A DNA stretch of 64,000 bases from Narthecium ossifragum (taxonomy: Eukaryota; Streptophyta; Magnoliopsida; Dioscoreales; Nartheciaceae). The stretch lies in NCBI GenBank assembly GCA_963920575.1, contig OY986967.1:24135648-24199647 (forward strand). The letters run 5' to 3'. The notes beneath the pieces are model-generated. The model was not told the origin of the DNA and searched no databases. It was given only the letters and a program-made list of their open reading frames with translations. The translations under genes and the position numbers were made by a program. Each line of letters opens with the position of its first letter. Position 1 is the first letter of the stretch. Of the stretch, positions 26,058-39,733 are shown piece after piece.

Positions 26058-27538
26058 TGTTAGAAAAGAAATTATGACCGTTGATCGGGACTGTAATCAA
26101 GGTCAAAATCTATTTCCACATTTAAGAATCAGGAGATTGTGGTTTTTAGTTCTACTCCTTCGAATGATCGAATTAGAAGTGTTGAAGTTTTCGGGAATGG
26201 AAAATGGAAAATGGGAATAATGGAAAATGGAAAATGGAGATGGAAAAATGGAAAATGGGAATAATAGAAAATGGAAAATGGGAAATGGAGGATGGAAAAT
26301 GGAATTCTATGGTAAATCTACTCCTAGGAAATTATAGATCTACTCCTAGGAAAATAATTATGGTAGCACTACTCCTAGGAAAATATGATAATTCTACTCC
26401 TAGAAATGAAGGACGTTGCAGGAATTTAAAGGAAAGATAACTTCATTACTGAATTCAAAAGGCTACATTGGTAATAAATGTAAAAGACTAAATGAAGATA
26501 AAAAGCTGATTTGCTTTGATGGCCGGGGCCCTTTTTTCTTATTCCTCTTGGCTATTTATAGAGCTTCTGGTAACTGATTTGGAAACCGTCAGGAAACCAC
26601 TCTGCAGTTGCTGCAACTGTTGCTTTGAAAGTGGAAACCACCAGAACTGCATAACTGGTCTAAACTGCTCTGGAATCGCCACTAAACAACGCCTCCTGTC
26701 TTCCGCTGTATTTTTGCTGATGATAACCTTGGAATCTGGGAAATCGTTGAACATCAAAGTTGTAGATCTTCAAATTTTCTTTCCAACGGTATAAAAAATG
26801 TCCGATTTGGACATCAGATGAGAAAGTTATGACCACAATACTTAGACTGCACTAATGGCCGATTAGTAAATATGGACGATAGAAATTTGAACTAACTCAT
26901 TTGGACGACATCGTCCATTTTGAACGATGACTTTATCGTCCATTTTGGACGATAGGAAAGTTGGAAGATGACATTAACAAATTCATCCATTATTTACTAT
27001 TTTACCACTGGTTACTTCAACTGCCAGTTTGGCATACTGAATGATGGAATTTGAAGATCTTGTCAACATGAAAGTTGTAGATCTTCTCGTTCTCTTTCCA
27101 TCGGTCTAAAAACCAACTCATTTGGACATCTTATGAGAAAGTTATGACCGAAATAATCATTAATGACTATTAAAATAATTGGTCAAATATGACCGATTGA
27201 ATAATTTGGCCGATTCAAAATGGGCGATCACCATTCTTTGGACGATGGATTTTGGATTCGTCCATTATTTACCATTTTACCACCGATCACTTTGACTGTC
27301 CGTTTGACACTTTAAACGATGTAATCTGAAGATCTCGTCAACATGAAAGTTGTAGATCTTCTCGTCCTCTTTCCGATGGTTCAAGAATCGCCCATTTTGG
27401 ATACTCAATGTAAAAGTTATGGTTAAAATACTTTAGTTATGTCAAAACTGAAGTATTCATTGGCCGATTGACAATATTTACAAGATTGCCATTGATCGCC
27501 CAAATGACTTTAAGGCAATGTTATATTTATGGCTAACA
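26058..27538 (-). repeat. Tat-like element left LTR
   Basis: Contains a GGAAAAT-type heptad run (26197-26305), several TCTACTCCTAGGAAA units (about 26328-26405) and dispersed TTTGGACGAT / GGCCGATT words. Highly similar to 29406-30879. Confidence 0.92.
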
Positions 27539-29405
27539 TTTTGCCCCCCGATCTTTATGAAAATATTCCTATTTTTGTAAAGACCTTATTCTGTTGGCCA
27601 TTTTGGACTATGACATCGGTCATTTTTAGACGATTTTGTCGACTAATTGGACGATTTAGTTTGGCCAATTTTGGACGATTTTTATGGGCCAACTTTTGGA
27701 CGATTTTATGGGCCAATTGGATGATTTGGCCAATTTTGTTTTCTAGCAAGTGTTGGTCGTCATTAGCATTTCATCGTCCATAAAGATTAGCTAGTTGGTC
27801 AGCCAAAGTATATTTGACCATTTGGTCTGTCAGGCTCTGCATGTAGGGCAATAAATGCATGTCAGGCCAATAAATACAAGTCTGGCCAATAAATGCATGT
27901 ATGTTAGGCCAATAAATACATGTCAGCCGTGTACTTTTTCCCATGTAATTCAACATGTTTTGGCCAATAGCTCCTCTATTATTACTACTTGGCTGCATGC
28001 ATAAGATCCCGGAGCAGTGCTGGGGCCATGGTCGAGCAGGCCATCTCGTCGGTGCAGACCGTCTAATCCTTCGTCGGGGAGAGGAGGACCGTGGCGGATT
28101 TCTCAGCAGCGCTTGAGGCATCCGTCGAGCTCGGCATCTGGCAGGGGCTGGCCAAAGCCATTCGCAGTACCATCAGAAATGACGATGCATAAGGTGGTGG
28201 TGACAACAACGTTCCACCTGATGATGAACAGTATGCCGGCGATTTGCTTAGCAAACTAAGATCCGCCGATGCCGTCGTAGACCCCTCCGCTGATGCCGTC
28301 GTCGGATGGATTTCCCCTCCGCCGTTTGCCGTCCGATGGCTTTCTTTTCCGCCCTTGCCGTTCGATGGGTTTCTTTTCCACCCTTGCCGTTGTCCCATTA
28401 CCAGCCGAGTGAAGATTGGTCGGAGACGGAAGTGACGACCCTCGCATTGCTCTGTTTTCCCCCAATGGCGTCAAATTGCTATCATCCCAACCTGTTGACG
28501 AGGAAGACCACGTTGGAAACAGAGGTGATCCCGGCGTTACTAAAGTCGGTGGTAGTGAGGTCGTGGTCTCCCGTTGCCTTGACCGGAATCGATTGCTTCG
28601 CCGGCCATGTCTTGGATTTTGCCCTCTTCAGTTTCATGGCTCTTCCTGCGGTCATCATGTAGGAGAGAATGGGTTCGCCGTTGAAGCAGATCTCAAGGTT
28701 GTCAGAGGATTCCTCCCGCCGTGATCTTCTCGGCGCCTGTGAAGGTGATTCCGTCGAATAGTTTGATCGCCGCTTGCGGCAAGGTCTTTCTTATCTTCAC
28801 CATTTTTCTCCGTCGTCAGGTATGATCTTGGTACTTTGCTGGTGATGGGTTCGAGTATTGGCGGACATTTCCACGCCGTGGAGGTAGAAAATGAAGCCGC
28901 CGGAGTTGGTGACGACGGCGTTTGAGATTGCAGAGGATGATGGTATTGAGGGTGGCGGCGCAAACGTGGGAAAGATGGGTTCCAAGGCCTCGAAGTGGAG
29001 GATCTCTGCCTTGAATCGCTTGAACCACCTTGAACTGTTTGAACTGCCTTGAACTGCTGCAGTTTGCATGATCTCCCTTTGAGATCCCTACCTTGAACCG
29101 CTGGAACCGTCTGGAACTGCTCCGCAGAGGGTGCAGATGGTGGGGTGTCCTCCCTGACGAGGTCGGCGGCAACAGATCTCCAAGAAGAAGATGGCTGGCC
29201 GTCTCCGGCGTGTAGACGCTGATCGAGAGGCCATTGATGGAGATGCAGGTGTTCTTCATGCGGAGCAGAGACGCTTTGAACCTCTTCTCCATCTCCAGAT
29301 TCTGAATATTTTCCCTGTCATTGAAATCTTTTAAAATTGTTAGGACAAGTTGTTCTTCATTTTCTCTGAATTTCAACACACTGTCCCACCGGCCGTGCCA
29401 AAAAA
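27539..29405. other. Interior of the Tat-like element: gene fragments, no pol
   Basis: Holds five near-tandem copies of GGCCAATAAATNCA (27845-27920), an ABCB transporter fragment (28011-28164), then GC-rich coding-like sequence (28250-29300) with no frame I can assign. On the minus strand, LEICFNGEPILSYMMTAG (about 28710-28660) looks protein-derived but was not recognised. Confidence 0.6.
28011..28164 (+). pseudogene. Captured fragment of an ABCB (P-glycoprotein-type) transporter exon
   Basis: Reads SAGAMVEQAISSVQTV, a TAA, SFVGERRTVADFSAALEA, then SVELGIWQGLAKAI. This matches the well-conserved stretch of plant ABCB full transporters between transmembrane helices 4 and 5 of TMD1 (family pattern AEQAISSVRTVYSFVGE...FSAAL..SV.LG..QGLAKG). 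The stop sits at the Tyr of VYSF. It lies antisense to the LTR element, which suggests transduplication of a host gene piece. Only about 50 residues are present and it cannot be functional. Confidence 0.8.
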
Positions 29406-31239
<1,834 letters not shown>

Positions 31240-31281
31240 TAAACTAACTTATACGCAAGAGTGATTGATCTTGTTTGATGA

Positions 31282-31503
<222 letters not shown>

Positions 31504-32190
31504 GATAGGCTCCCGGTATTTCCAGAGATTGATGAAGAAGATCTTGAACTATATTAGAGTATAGGGTTCCTTGGCTTACTTTTGACTTAGCTACCCTTGA
31601 GCGCAAGTTTTTTTTTCCAGTTATTTATTTCGTAGGTACTTTTGCTCAAACAGAAAATGTTAGTCTACAAGCAAGAACTCTGAAAACTCCTTCTGGACTT
31701 CCATCTCGATCAGGCTGCATAAGTTGATCAGGTTGCACATCTCGATCAAGTTGCATTCGAGCACACATAGCTGGAAACTTACAAAGAAGATAATTTTGTT
31801 TTCACCTGAATTATTGGATATTGAACTCCAATTAGTTATAGAGTTCTTGCAAGGAATTGGTTTGACGCGTTGATGTAGGATTGCAGGGGGGAAAGAGAAA
31901 GAAGACAAAAGAAGAAGAAGAAGAGGAGAGACAGAAGTAGACATCGATCATCAATAAATATTATTTAATAGTATCCAGTGTTTCTCCTTAAGATAGAGAA
32001 ACCACAATTGCCTCCACCAAATACATTATGACGACACCTAATACTGAGGCTAAGAAACTGACTCGAAATTAAATAGTAAATAAGGACTTCAAATGTAAAC
32101 AAACTCAACAGGTATGAATATATCCACAGTAAAAGCAGGGGAAATGCTTCAGCTTTTGTGGTTCTCAGAAGAATTACACAAGATAAGTGT
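31504..32190. other. CDC48 3' flank and DUF1262-A 3' flank (duplicated block)
   Basis: From about 31660, this is the 3' flank of DUF1262-A. Parts recur at 36775-36860 and 37160-37420, 39100-39300 and 55880-56000, marking the edges of the segmental duplications. No gene seen. Confidence 0.7.
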
Positions 32191-33565
32191 TTACTCCCAT
32201 CTGGATTGAACTTTGTTGGTATGTTTGAAATCATAGGTCAATGCAATGCTTCCATCCGTCCTTTTGAGCACAAATCTCTCCACCAACACATAACAAGCAA
32301 ATTTCTTCCACTCATACAATCCTCCATACTCCTCTGTTCTCTCCACTCTCTCCACTAAATCTTTGCTACCAATCCACCCAACTCTATCTTCTTCCCATTT
32401 CATCCTCTCCCATATTGGCAAACTCAATCCCAACCCTTTGCTATGTGAATTGACAGGAGAAAACCACATGACACCATCAACATTAGGCTTATTATCTTGC
32501 ACAGCTTCATCACCATTCAGGAGTGGGAATTCTCTTCTGACACTGACACTAACTTCTACAATCTTTCGCCTTTCGCCATTGTTATTGCAAGAATAGATCT
32601 CCTCCCAGAATTGCTGCAGGGCCATCTCATAGTACGTCGACTTCTTCATCTGATCTTTCAGGCGATCACCTTCCTTGATGAACATGAAAGGACAATACCA
32701 CTTGCCTACTACCACCGCTGGAGAATGCTTGGAAGAAAGAGGGAAATTTAGATCAGGCATGCGTGCTCGTAGAGATTTGTCGACGCCTAGAGCTTCTTCT
32801 AACTTGTGATTGTATCGAGCCGAGGTGTAGATACGCTTGCCATTCCTTCTAAGAAACAAGGGAGGATGACCATCAGAAGCCACAGCCTCGGTATGACTCC
32901 AATATCCTTCAGAATTAAGCTGTATTTGCTGGTAAACGTCTCTGTAATCAAATGGTCCTGGCTTTTTATCCTTGATACATCTACAGAAGAAGAAGCATGT
33001 AGTCACGTCCTCTTCCTTTGAGCATCTGCATGCTTCCCTGTAAAAATTCCAAAAAGAGAGTAACATGACCATATTGTAATTGGAGAAAGATTTGATGATG
33101 CTGTTAGGAATACTATTAGTATAACTAGTACTGCTATCCTAAAACTCCTAACAAGGATGAAGAACACATTTCTTAAAAGTACTAGCTTGTGGTTCTATGT
33201 GGATTTAGGAAGAGCAAAAGAGAGATGTTGTACCCTTGGTGTCTTCCTGATCCAAAGATGACATAGTAGCGATTGGCCGACAAAGGCTGGTCGATGACAG
33301 GGATGAAGTAGACGTAGTCATAGGATGTGCTACTGTTTTCGCCTTGTGTACTGTATCTAACTTCCAGCATCTTGTTCTGTGGCAACGGAAGATTATGCAG
33401 TTTTCTCCGTGTGCAAAAACCCCAGCAACAGGCAGCTTCGGCTTCCGCCTCTTCATCATGGATCACTAGAACTCCGGAACCGGGGCCCTCCGGCGATGGC
33501 GGTGGCGGCGCAGCTGCTGCGTCACGAGGCGTCTTGTAATGGGAGATGGGCCTTGTTACATACAT
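32191..33565 (-). CDS. DUF1262 family protein, copy A
   Basis: Two exons: 33565-33234 and 33037-32191 (GT-AG), 392 codons and in frame. DUF1262 is a plant-specific family of unknown biochemical function; no signal peptide or membrane helix is seen. Starts MYVTRPISHYK as family members do, then PEGPGSGVLVIHDEE, a Cys-rich CCWGFC (about residue 45), IPVIDQPLSANRYYVI, exon 2 EACRCSKEEDVTTC, ASDGHPPLFLRR, LRARMPDLNFPLS, VVVGKWYCPFMFIKEGDRLKDQM (about 218-240), GVMWFSP, and the C-terminus YVLVERFVLKRTDGSIALTYDFKH. The upstream in-frame extension to 33694 is ignored because the four copies share MYVTR as start. The call is firm for the family, not for a function. Confidence 0.92.
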
Positions 33566-34353
33566 GTCTATGGGTGCGAGAGGTTGAAATGATGGGCAGT
33601 ATGGATCATAACAACACAAACTTGTTATATAGATGGTAATGCCGTGGGGAGATTGAAGAAGTATTCCAGACCCAGTCATGCCACTTAAATTCAAAGCCTA
33701 ATAAGTCTTGGTTTGTATGCGGCTTTACTCGTTGTTTCTTGGCTATGAATAGTCTCTTTTTATTACAGAGACTAGTTCTTTCCTTGAGGCGGTGAAGAAG
33801 AACTAGGTTGAAGATCTGCTCTATTTGTATGCAGGTTTTCCTCGTTGTTTCTTGGCTATGAATAGTCTCTTTTTAATTGTCAGTTTGCCACCATCTCTAT
33901 GGACTGTGGACACGTTTTAGCTTTAAATTAGTATAAGGTTTTGCGTGCCAACCATAGTTTAGAGGAAGGGGATGACGGTTGGGCCATTCCAAGTGGTGCA
34001 ATAACACATGGAAGGTTAATTTTCTTCGAGAGGGGTAGAAGAAGAGCAGAGGAGATTGGAGAGAATTAATTTTCTTGTTATTCTCCTGAACTTGAATACA
34101 TCCTTATATAATAACTAAGACACTTTCCAAATCCAACTCCTGTAATCAAGACTGCAAATTAAGACTTCTAATGTAGCAGACTCTGCATTTCTTTCTAAAT
34201 AGGTATATCTTCTAACAATCTTTCCTAACCAAGATTCAAATCTTAACAATAAAGACTCCTACAAGCAAGAGCTCCTAACTAATTGTCTTCTTAACAAACA
34301 GAAAAGATAAGTATCAACCAGGAAACATAACTAATCAAGAGTAAACTACTTGA
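33566..34353. other. DUF1262-A upstream region with internal tandem repeat
   Basis: Likely promoter of copy A, conserved upstream of C and D. About 115 bp (TTTGTATGC...CTTGGCTATGAATAGTCTC) is repeated at 33713-33770 and 33827-33880. The stretch GGCCATTCCAAGTGGTGCA (33992-34010) and following text recur at 43328 and 58449. Confidence 0.7.
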
Positions 34354-34617
34354 GGCTGTTTGGTTGCATGTATCAGATGATACATGCATCAGTTGATGCA
34401 GCATTTTAGTCCAAACCAGTGTTTGGTTGGTCAAATGCATCAGCTGATGCTGTATCAGTTGATGCAAAAAGAGGCTCAAATGTTGCAACAGTTGATGCAG
34501 CCAAAATGGTTGTTTCTGCTGATGCAACATCAGCTGATGCATCACGTGATATGCATCAATTCACACTCCACGTGGTTCGAAAAGGCAGCGGAATCGATCT
34601 CTCATCACCGCTCTTCT

Positions 34618-35010
34618 CTCCCTCCCCTCCCCCTTTCCTTGTCGCCCCCGTCGCCGAGCTCTCCTTCCTCTCTCTCCCTTCCCTCTCCCTCAGAGACCAA
34701 ATCCGGCGAGAAGCCCCGATCTCCACCCCTTTCCCCGTCACCCCCATCGTCGAGCTCTCCTTCCTCTCTCTCCCTTCCCTCTGCGTCGGAGACCAGATCC
34801 GGCGAGAAGCCCCAATCTCCACCCCTTTCCTTGTCGTCCCCATCATCGAGCTCTCCTTCCTCTCTCTCCCTTCCCTCTCCCTCAGAGACCAGATCCGACG
34901 AGAAGCCCCGATCTCCACCCCTTTCCCCGTCGCCCCCCCATTGTCGAGCTCTCCTTCCTCTCTCCCCCTTCCCTCTCCCTCAAAGACCAGATCCGGCGAG
35001 GAAGCCCAGA
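34618..35010. repeat. About 90-bp CT-rich minisatellite inside the PIF-like element
   Basis: About four tandem units, each with GAGCTCTCCTTCCTCTCTC and GAGA(A)GCCC(C)GATCTCCACCCC. All six frames look open and Ser/Pro- or Arg/Glu-rich because of the repeat, so the long frames here are not taken as genes. Confidence 0.85.
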
Positions 35011-35230
35011 TCCCTTCCTCTCTCCTTCTTTCTGCCAACCAGATCCAGCGAGGAAGCCCAGATCGTTTCCCCTCTCTCCTTCATGCCGACCAAATCCGGC
35101 AAGGAAGCCCAAATCCCTTCCTCCCAGGCCTTCAGTTCTTCCCCGCTGGCGGCGTCCTCCTTCACGTCGTGGTGCCTCCGCCAATGCTTGATCACCTTCA
35201 CCAGCAACCCTGAGGTGCCTCTCTCCATTT

Positions 35231-36560
35231 GAGATTGGTTGATTTGATGTGTTCTTGAGGGTTTCTGATAGCCTAAGTTGGATTATTCTTGTAGAAGTAT
35301 TGAAACCCTGCTCAAGTTGCTCCCTTTATCTTGTTAGAGTATCGTTTTAGGTTTTGCAAGCACTGTTCTTCATGTTTTGATCATTCTTATCGTTGCTTAT
35401 TCATTAATTTTGCTAGTAATAATGTGAGATGTGTGGTATTGTCTTTTTGCTGTCATGTTCATTGTTTGGTTGGTTGATTGCTAACATTGTTTGGTTGATT
35501 GTTAGCCCCCTTATCATGATCAATTAACCTCATCACAATCACTAGGGAAACCAATTTGTATGCGATTAGGAATGGAAAACGATGAAGAGATGGAAAATGA
35601 GGAAGAGATGCAAGCATGGTCCTTTCATTGATCTGTGACTGTGAACCAGCATTGGGTAAGAAATTTGGATGAGCAATGTTGTTCCTCAATTGCTAAAATT
35701 GCCCTCTTATTGTTGTCCTTTGGTCCCTTGCCAGTTTGTATATTTTAGATTGCTAGTCATTGATATTTTGTTACTAGTCACTTTTTACTGTTTACCTCAC
35801 AAGGAAAAATCTGACTTAAACATGCCTCTTACTTTCCTTCTTTTCTTGTTTGTGTAATGCAGTGATGACCAACCCTGCCAGTTTTGTGATTTTGGAAGAC
35901 AATTGGATGATGCTGATTGCTTGGGGAATCAATTGGATGATGCTGGTTGCTTGGGGAATCAATTAGATGATGTTGATTGCTTACATGTGATTTTGGAAGA
36001 CAAGGAGCTTTATTTTTGCATTTTGTTGAAATTAGTTCGATATTAGAGAGAAGTCCTCATGGAAATCTTGAGTTTGGTTTGTTCAAAAGGAGTGGCTTAG
36101 TTGAATCTGTCATTTTGGGATTTCTATGGTGGATTAATTGCAAAACCGGATCCCATGTTTTGTTATGTGATTGAGTTTCTTGTATTCTCTTATGCTTCTC
36201 ATATGATCATTTTCCTCAGTTGGGATAACTCTCGGGGCTATGAATTTTACCTTTTCTGGTCAAATAGTCGATTAGTTTAACCTGACTACATGCTTCCATC
36301 TTAATATGCAGTTTAAATCTTGTCTTACACATTGAGTTGGGTCAAAATTGGATTGCCACTGAATATATAGCTTGGGGCCTGTCAAGTTCTTATTTTTTCT
36401 TTGATGAATTTGTGATTATGTAGCACTGATCTCTGATCGGGGTTAATAGGAACATCTCGGGGCCTATATGGTCCACTCATTAAAATTTTAGTGATATAAA
36501 TAAATATAAAGAAAGAATATAGCTAAATAAAAAATAGGTAAAGAAAAAATATGATATGTA
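35231..36560. other. PIF-like element interior without recognised gene
   Basis: AT-rich, UTR/intron-like. Three tandem copies of a GCTTGGGGAATCAATTGGATGATGCTG-type unit at 35890-35985. Nothing else supported. Confidence 0.5.
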
Positions 36561-36774
36561 TCAAGAGTGGGGGTAATCCCACCAAGGGATACAGGAGGTG
36601 ATTCTAAGCAATGCAATACATACCAACCAAACAGAGGATTAGATGAAACAGTTGTATCAGCTGATACAATACACACCAACCAAACACATAATGAACTAAT
36701 ACTGTATCAGTTGATACAAGCAACCAAATATAAACAGTTGTATCAACTGATGCAAGCAACCAAACACCCCCTAA

Positions 36775-37420
36775 AGACTCCTTTTGGACTTCCATCTCGA
36801 TCAGGCTGCAGATCTTGATCAAGTTGCACATCATGATCAAGTTGCATTCGAGCACACCTAGCGCTTTCATGTTAGGGATATGAGAGCTTCGACAACGCCG
36901 TGAACATGCCAGATATAGACAGATGTCACAATAGAAGAGGCACAACCAAACCAATAACGAAGATACATAGAAATTTACGTGGAAAGCCTCTCAACAATAA
37001 TTGGAAGGAAAAACCATAGGCGGCAACAAGAAGAAGAGAAGATCCACTAGAAAAGGGTACATTGAATTGCAGAGGTTTGCTAGAGGGGATGAAGGTTTCT
37101 CTAGTCTCTCAAGAAGATCTCTCGAGACTTGTGGATCCTCACCAGACCACAATTGCCTCAACCAAATAAATATGATTTAATAGTATCCAGTGTTTCTCCT
37201 TAAGATAGAGAAACCACAATTGCCTCCACCAAATACATTATGAAGACACATAATACTGAGGCTAGGAAACTGGCTCGATTAAATAGTAAATAAGGACTTC
37301 AAATGTAAACAAACTCAACAGGTATGAATACATCCACGGAAATGCTTCAGCTTTTGTGGTTCTCAGAAGAATTGCACAAGAAGAGTGTTGGTTCTCAGAA
37401 GAATTACACAAGATAAGTGT
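36775..37420. other. DUF1262-B 3' flank with LTR-like fragment
   Basis: 36775-36858 and 37150-37420 match the 3' flank of copy A. Between them, 36870-37150 starts TGTTAGGGATATGAGAGC and contains TTTACGTGGAAAGCC, reminiscent of a Copia LTR, but no duplication or second end was found. Confidence 0.5.
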
Positions 37421-38749
37421 TTACTCCCATCTGGATTGAACTTTGTTGGTATGTTTGAAATCATAGGTCAATGCAATGCTTCCATCCATCCTTTTGAGCA
37501 CAAATCTTTCCACCAACACATAACAAGCAAATTTCTTCCACTCATACAATCCTCCATACCCCTCTTTTCTCTCCACTCTCTCCACTAAATCTTTGCTACC
37601 AATCCACCCAACTCTATCTTCTTCCCATTTCATCCTCTCCCATATTGGCAAACTCAATCCCAATCCTTTGCTATGTGAATTCACAGGAGAAAACCACATG
37701 ACACCATCAACAGTAGGCTTATGATCTTTCACAGCTTCATCACCATTCAGGAGTGGGAATTCTCTTCTGATACTGACACCAACTTCTACAATCTTTCGTC
37801 CATTAATGTTATTGCAAGAATAGATCTCCTCCCAGAATTGCTGCAGGGTCATCTCATAGTACGTCGACTTCTTCATCTGATCTTTGAGGCGATCACCTTC
37901 CTTGATGAACATGAAAGGACAATACCACTTGCCTACTACCACCGCTGGAGAATGCTTGGAAGAAAGAGGGAAATTAAGATCAGGCATGCGTGCTCGTAGA
38001 GATTTGTCGACGCCTAGAGCTTCTTCTAACTTGTGATTGTATTGAACAGAGGTGTTGATCATTTCCCAGCGAAACGCTGTTAGAAAACCAGGAGGATGAC
38101 CATCAGAAGCCACTGCCTCTGCTCGGATCTGTTTCTCTTCAGAGGTAAGCTTTAATTGGTGGTAAACGTCTCTGTAATCAAATGGCCCTGGCTTAATATC
38201 ATGGACTACTCTAGTGAAGCAGCATGTAGTCACGTCCTCTTCCCTTGAGCATCTGCATGCTTCCCTGAAGGAATTCCAATAACAGAGTAACACGTCAACA
38301 TAGTTGGAGAAAGATTTGATGATTAGTTTTGTTTCCTACTAGTAGTATAATCCTTCTATCCTAAAACTCATAAAACTTGTTGTTCTATGTGGATTTAGGA
38401 AGAGTAAAAGGGAGATGTTGTGCCCTTGGTGTCTTCCTGATCCAATGATGACGTAGTAGCGATTCGCCGATAAAGGTTGGTCGATGACAGGGATGCAGTA
38501 GGCGTCCTCGTGTTCGGTGCTGTCGCCTGCAGCATATAGAAGTTTCAGCATCTTGTTCTGTGGCACCGGAAGATTATAATGTTCGCTTTGGCTGCAGCAA
38601 CCCCAGCAAGAGGTGGCTTCGGGTCCCGGCGCCAGCTCTTCATCATGGATCGCTAGAACTCCAGAACCGGGGCCTTCGGGCCGTGATGGCGGTGTGGATG
38701 CTTTGCCATAAGACTTGTTGTAAAGGGAGATACGCCTTGTTACATACAT
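37421..38749 (-). CDS. DUF1262 family protein, copy B (GC-AG intron)
   Basis: Two exons, 38749-38424 and 38264-37421, 389 codons. Same family and layout as copy A: MYVTRRISLYNKSYGK, PEGPGSGVLAIHDEE, CCSQSEHYNLPVPQNK, IPVIDQPLSANRYYVI, exon 2 EACRCSREEDVTTCC, VVVGKWYCPFMFIKEGDRLKDQM and YDFKHTNKVQSRWE. It is the most diverged copy (residues about 125-180 differ most). The donor after CACCAAGG reads GC rather than the GT of copies A, C and D; GC-AG introns are spliced at low frequency in plants, and the reading frame is kept, so the gene may still work. Confidence 0.88.
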
Positions 38750-39467
38750 GTCTATGGATCTGAAAGCTTTGGAATTATGAGCAATGTGGATCAGAAGAAC
38801 ACAAGCAGCTTGCTATATCTATGGTGACTTAGTTTGAAGTATTTAATTTAGTCGTGCCTTTAACGCATTCCAAACTCGAAGTCAAACTCTTGGATTGTGT
38901 CATAGTTTAGATCAGGATTCAGAAATTAATATGCTTGTAGTTGGTGGGTTTCATTTATCAACACACATGGGAGGTGGCCCTATTGTCTTTTCCTTCACTA
39001 GACACGGAACCGAAAAAGGATGAGGTTACAGCTAGCTAGCTTCGAGTAGGCATTTGTCCCCCCTTAAAGCCAGGATAAAAGACTTTCTAATCAAGTCAAA
39101 GAGAAAACTTACAAGCAATATAATTTTGTTCTTTTTTCTTTTCTTTTCTTTTTTAATTAGATGAGCGAATGGCTGGGGAACAAGATTACACGAACTATAG
39201 CGAATCGTTTTTAAGCTTAATTGTTCAATATCCAACATCTAATTAGTTATGACACAAAATAAAGAGTTCTTGCAAAGAACTGGTTTGACATGTAGACTTT
39301 GATCCAGATGATGTAACAGTTAAACCTTACAAAAATACAGGAAAATCAGATATATATATAAATACAGACAATAGTACTATACTTTCACAGTAAAACCACA
39401 TGATGGGTTCAGACTTTGTGATTCTTAGAAGAATTTCACAGCACAAGTTCACAGCACAAGATGTAGC
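38750..39467. other. Between DUF1262-B and the truncated copy
   Basis: Upstream region of B, then sequence resembling the 3' flank of copy A (AAACTTACAAGCAATATAATTTTG, about 39105). No gene seen. Confidence 0.5.
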
Positions 39468-39606
39468 TTATTCCCATCTGGATTGAATTTTGTCAGTGTG
39501 TTTGAAATCATAAGTCAATGCAATGCATCCATCCATCCTTTTGAGCGCAAATCTCTCCACCAACACATAGCAAGCAAATTTCTTCCTCTCATGCAATCCT
39601 CCATAC
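39468..39606 (-). pseudogene. Truncated DUF1262 3' fragment (copy E)
   Basis: Only the last 45 or so codons remain: EYGGLHERKKFACYVLVERF, then ALKRMDGCIALTYDFKH, TDKIQSRWE and stop. It starts abruptly at about 39606, where the sequence becomes the 3' flank of copy C. Relic of unequal exchange or deletion. Confidence 0.88.
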
Positions 39607-39733
39607 TCGAAATTAAATAGTATAAGGACTTCAAATGTAAACAAACTCAACAGGTATGAATACATCCACAGTAAAAGCAGAGGAAATGCTTCAGCTTTTG
39701 TGGTTCTCAGAAGAGTTACACAAGATAAAGTGT

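Larger units (their letters stand above)
34354..36771. mobile_element. PIF/Harbinger-like non-autonomous DNA transposon, 2.4 kb
   Basis: Ends are imperfect inverted repeats: left GGCTGTTTGGTTGCATG, right complement GGGGGTGTTTGGTTGC. Flanking triplets are TGA (left) and TAA (right, 36772-36774), compatible with a decayed 3-bp TWA duplication. Subterminal regions carry many direct and inverted copies of ATCAGTTGATGCA / CATCAGCTGATG. It lies between the upstream block of DUF1262-A and the downstream block of B. No transposase seen; the interior has a GC/CT-rich minisatellite and UTR-like sequence. Confidence 0.7.

Noticed and set aside
32363..33021. Plus-strand frames over DUF1262 genes (also in B, C and D)
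   Set aside because: Antisense shadows conserved only because the DUF1262 exons are.
34384..35232. 282- and 264-codon plus-strand frames rich in Ser/Pro and Arg
   Set aside because: Both frames and their antisense are open through the same CT-rich minisatellite inside a transposon; composition only, no domain.
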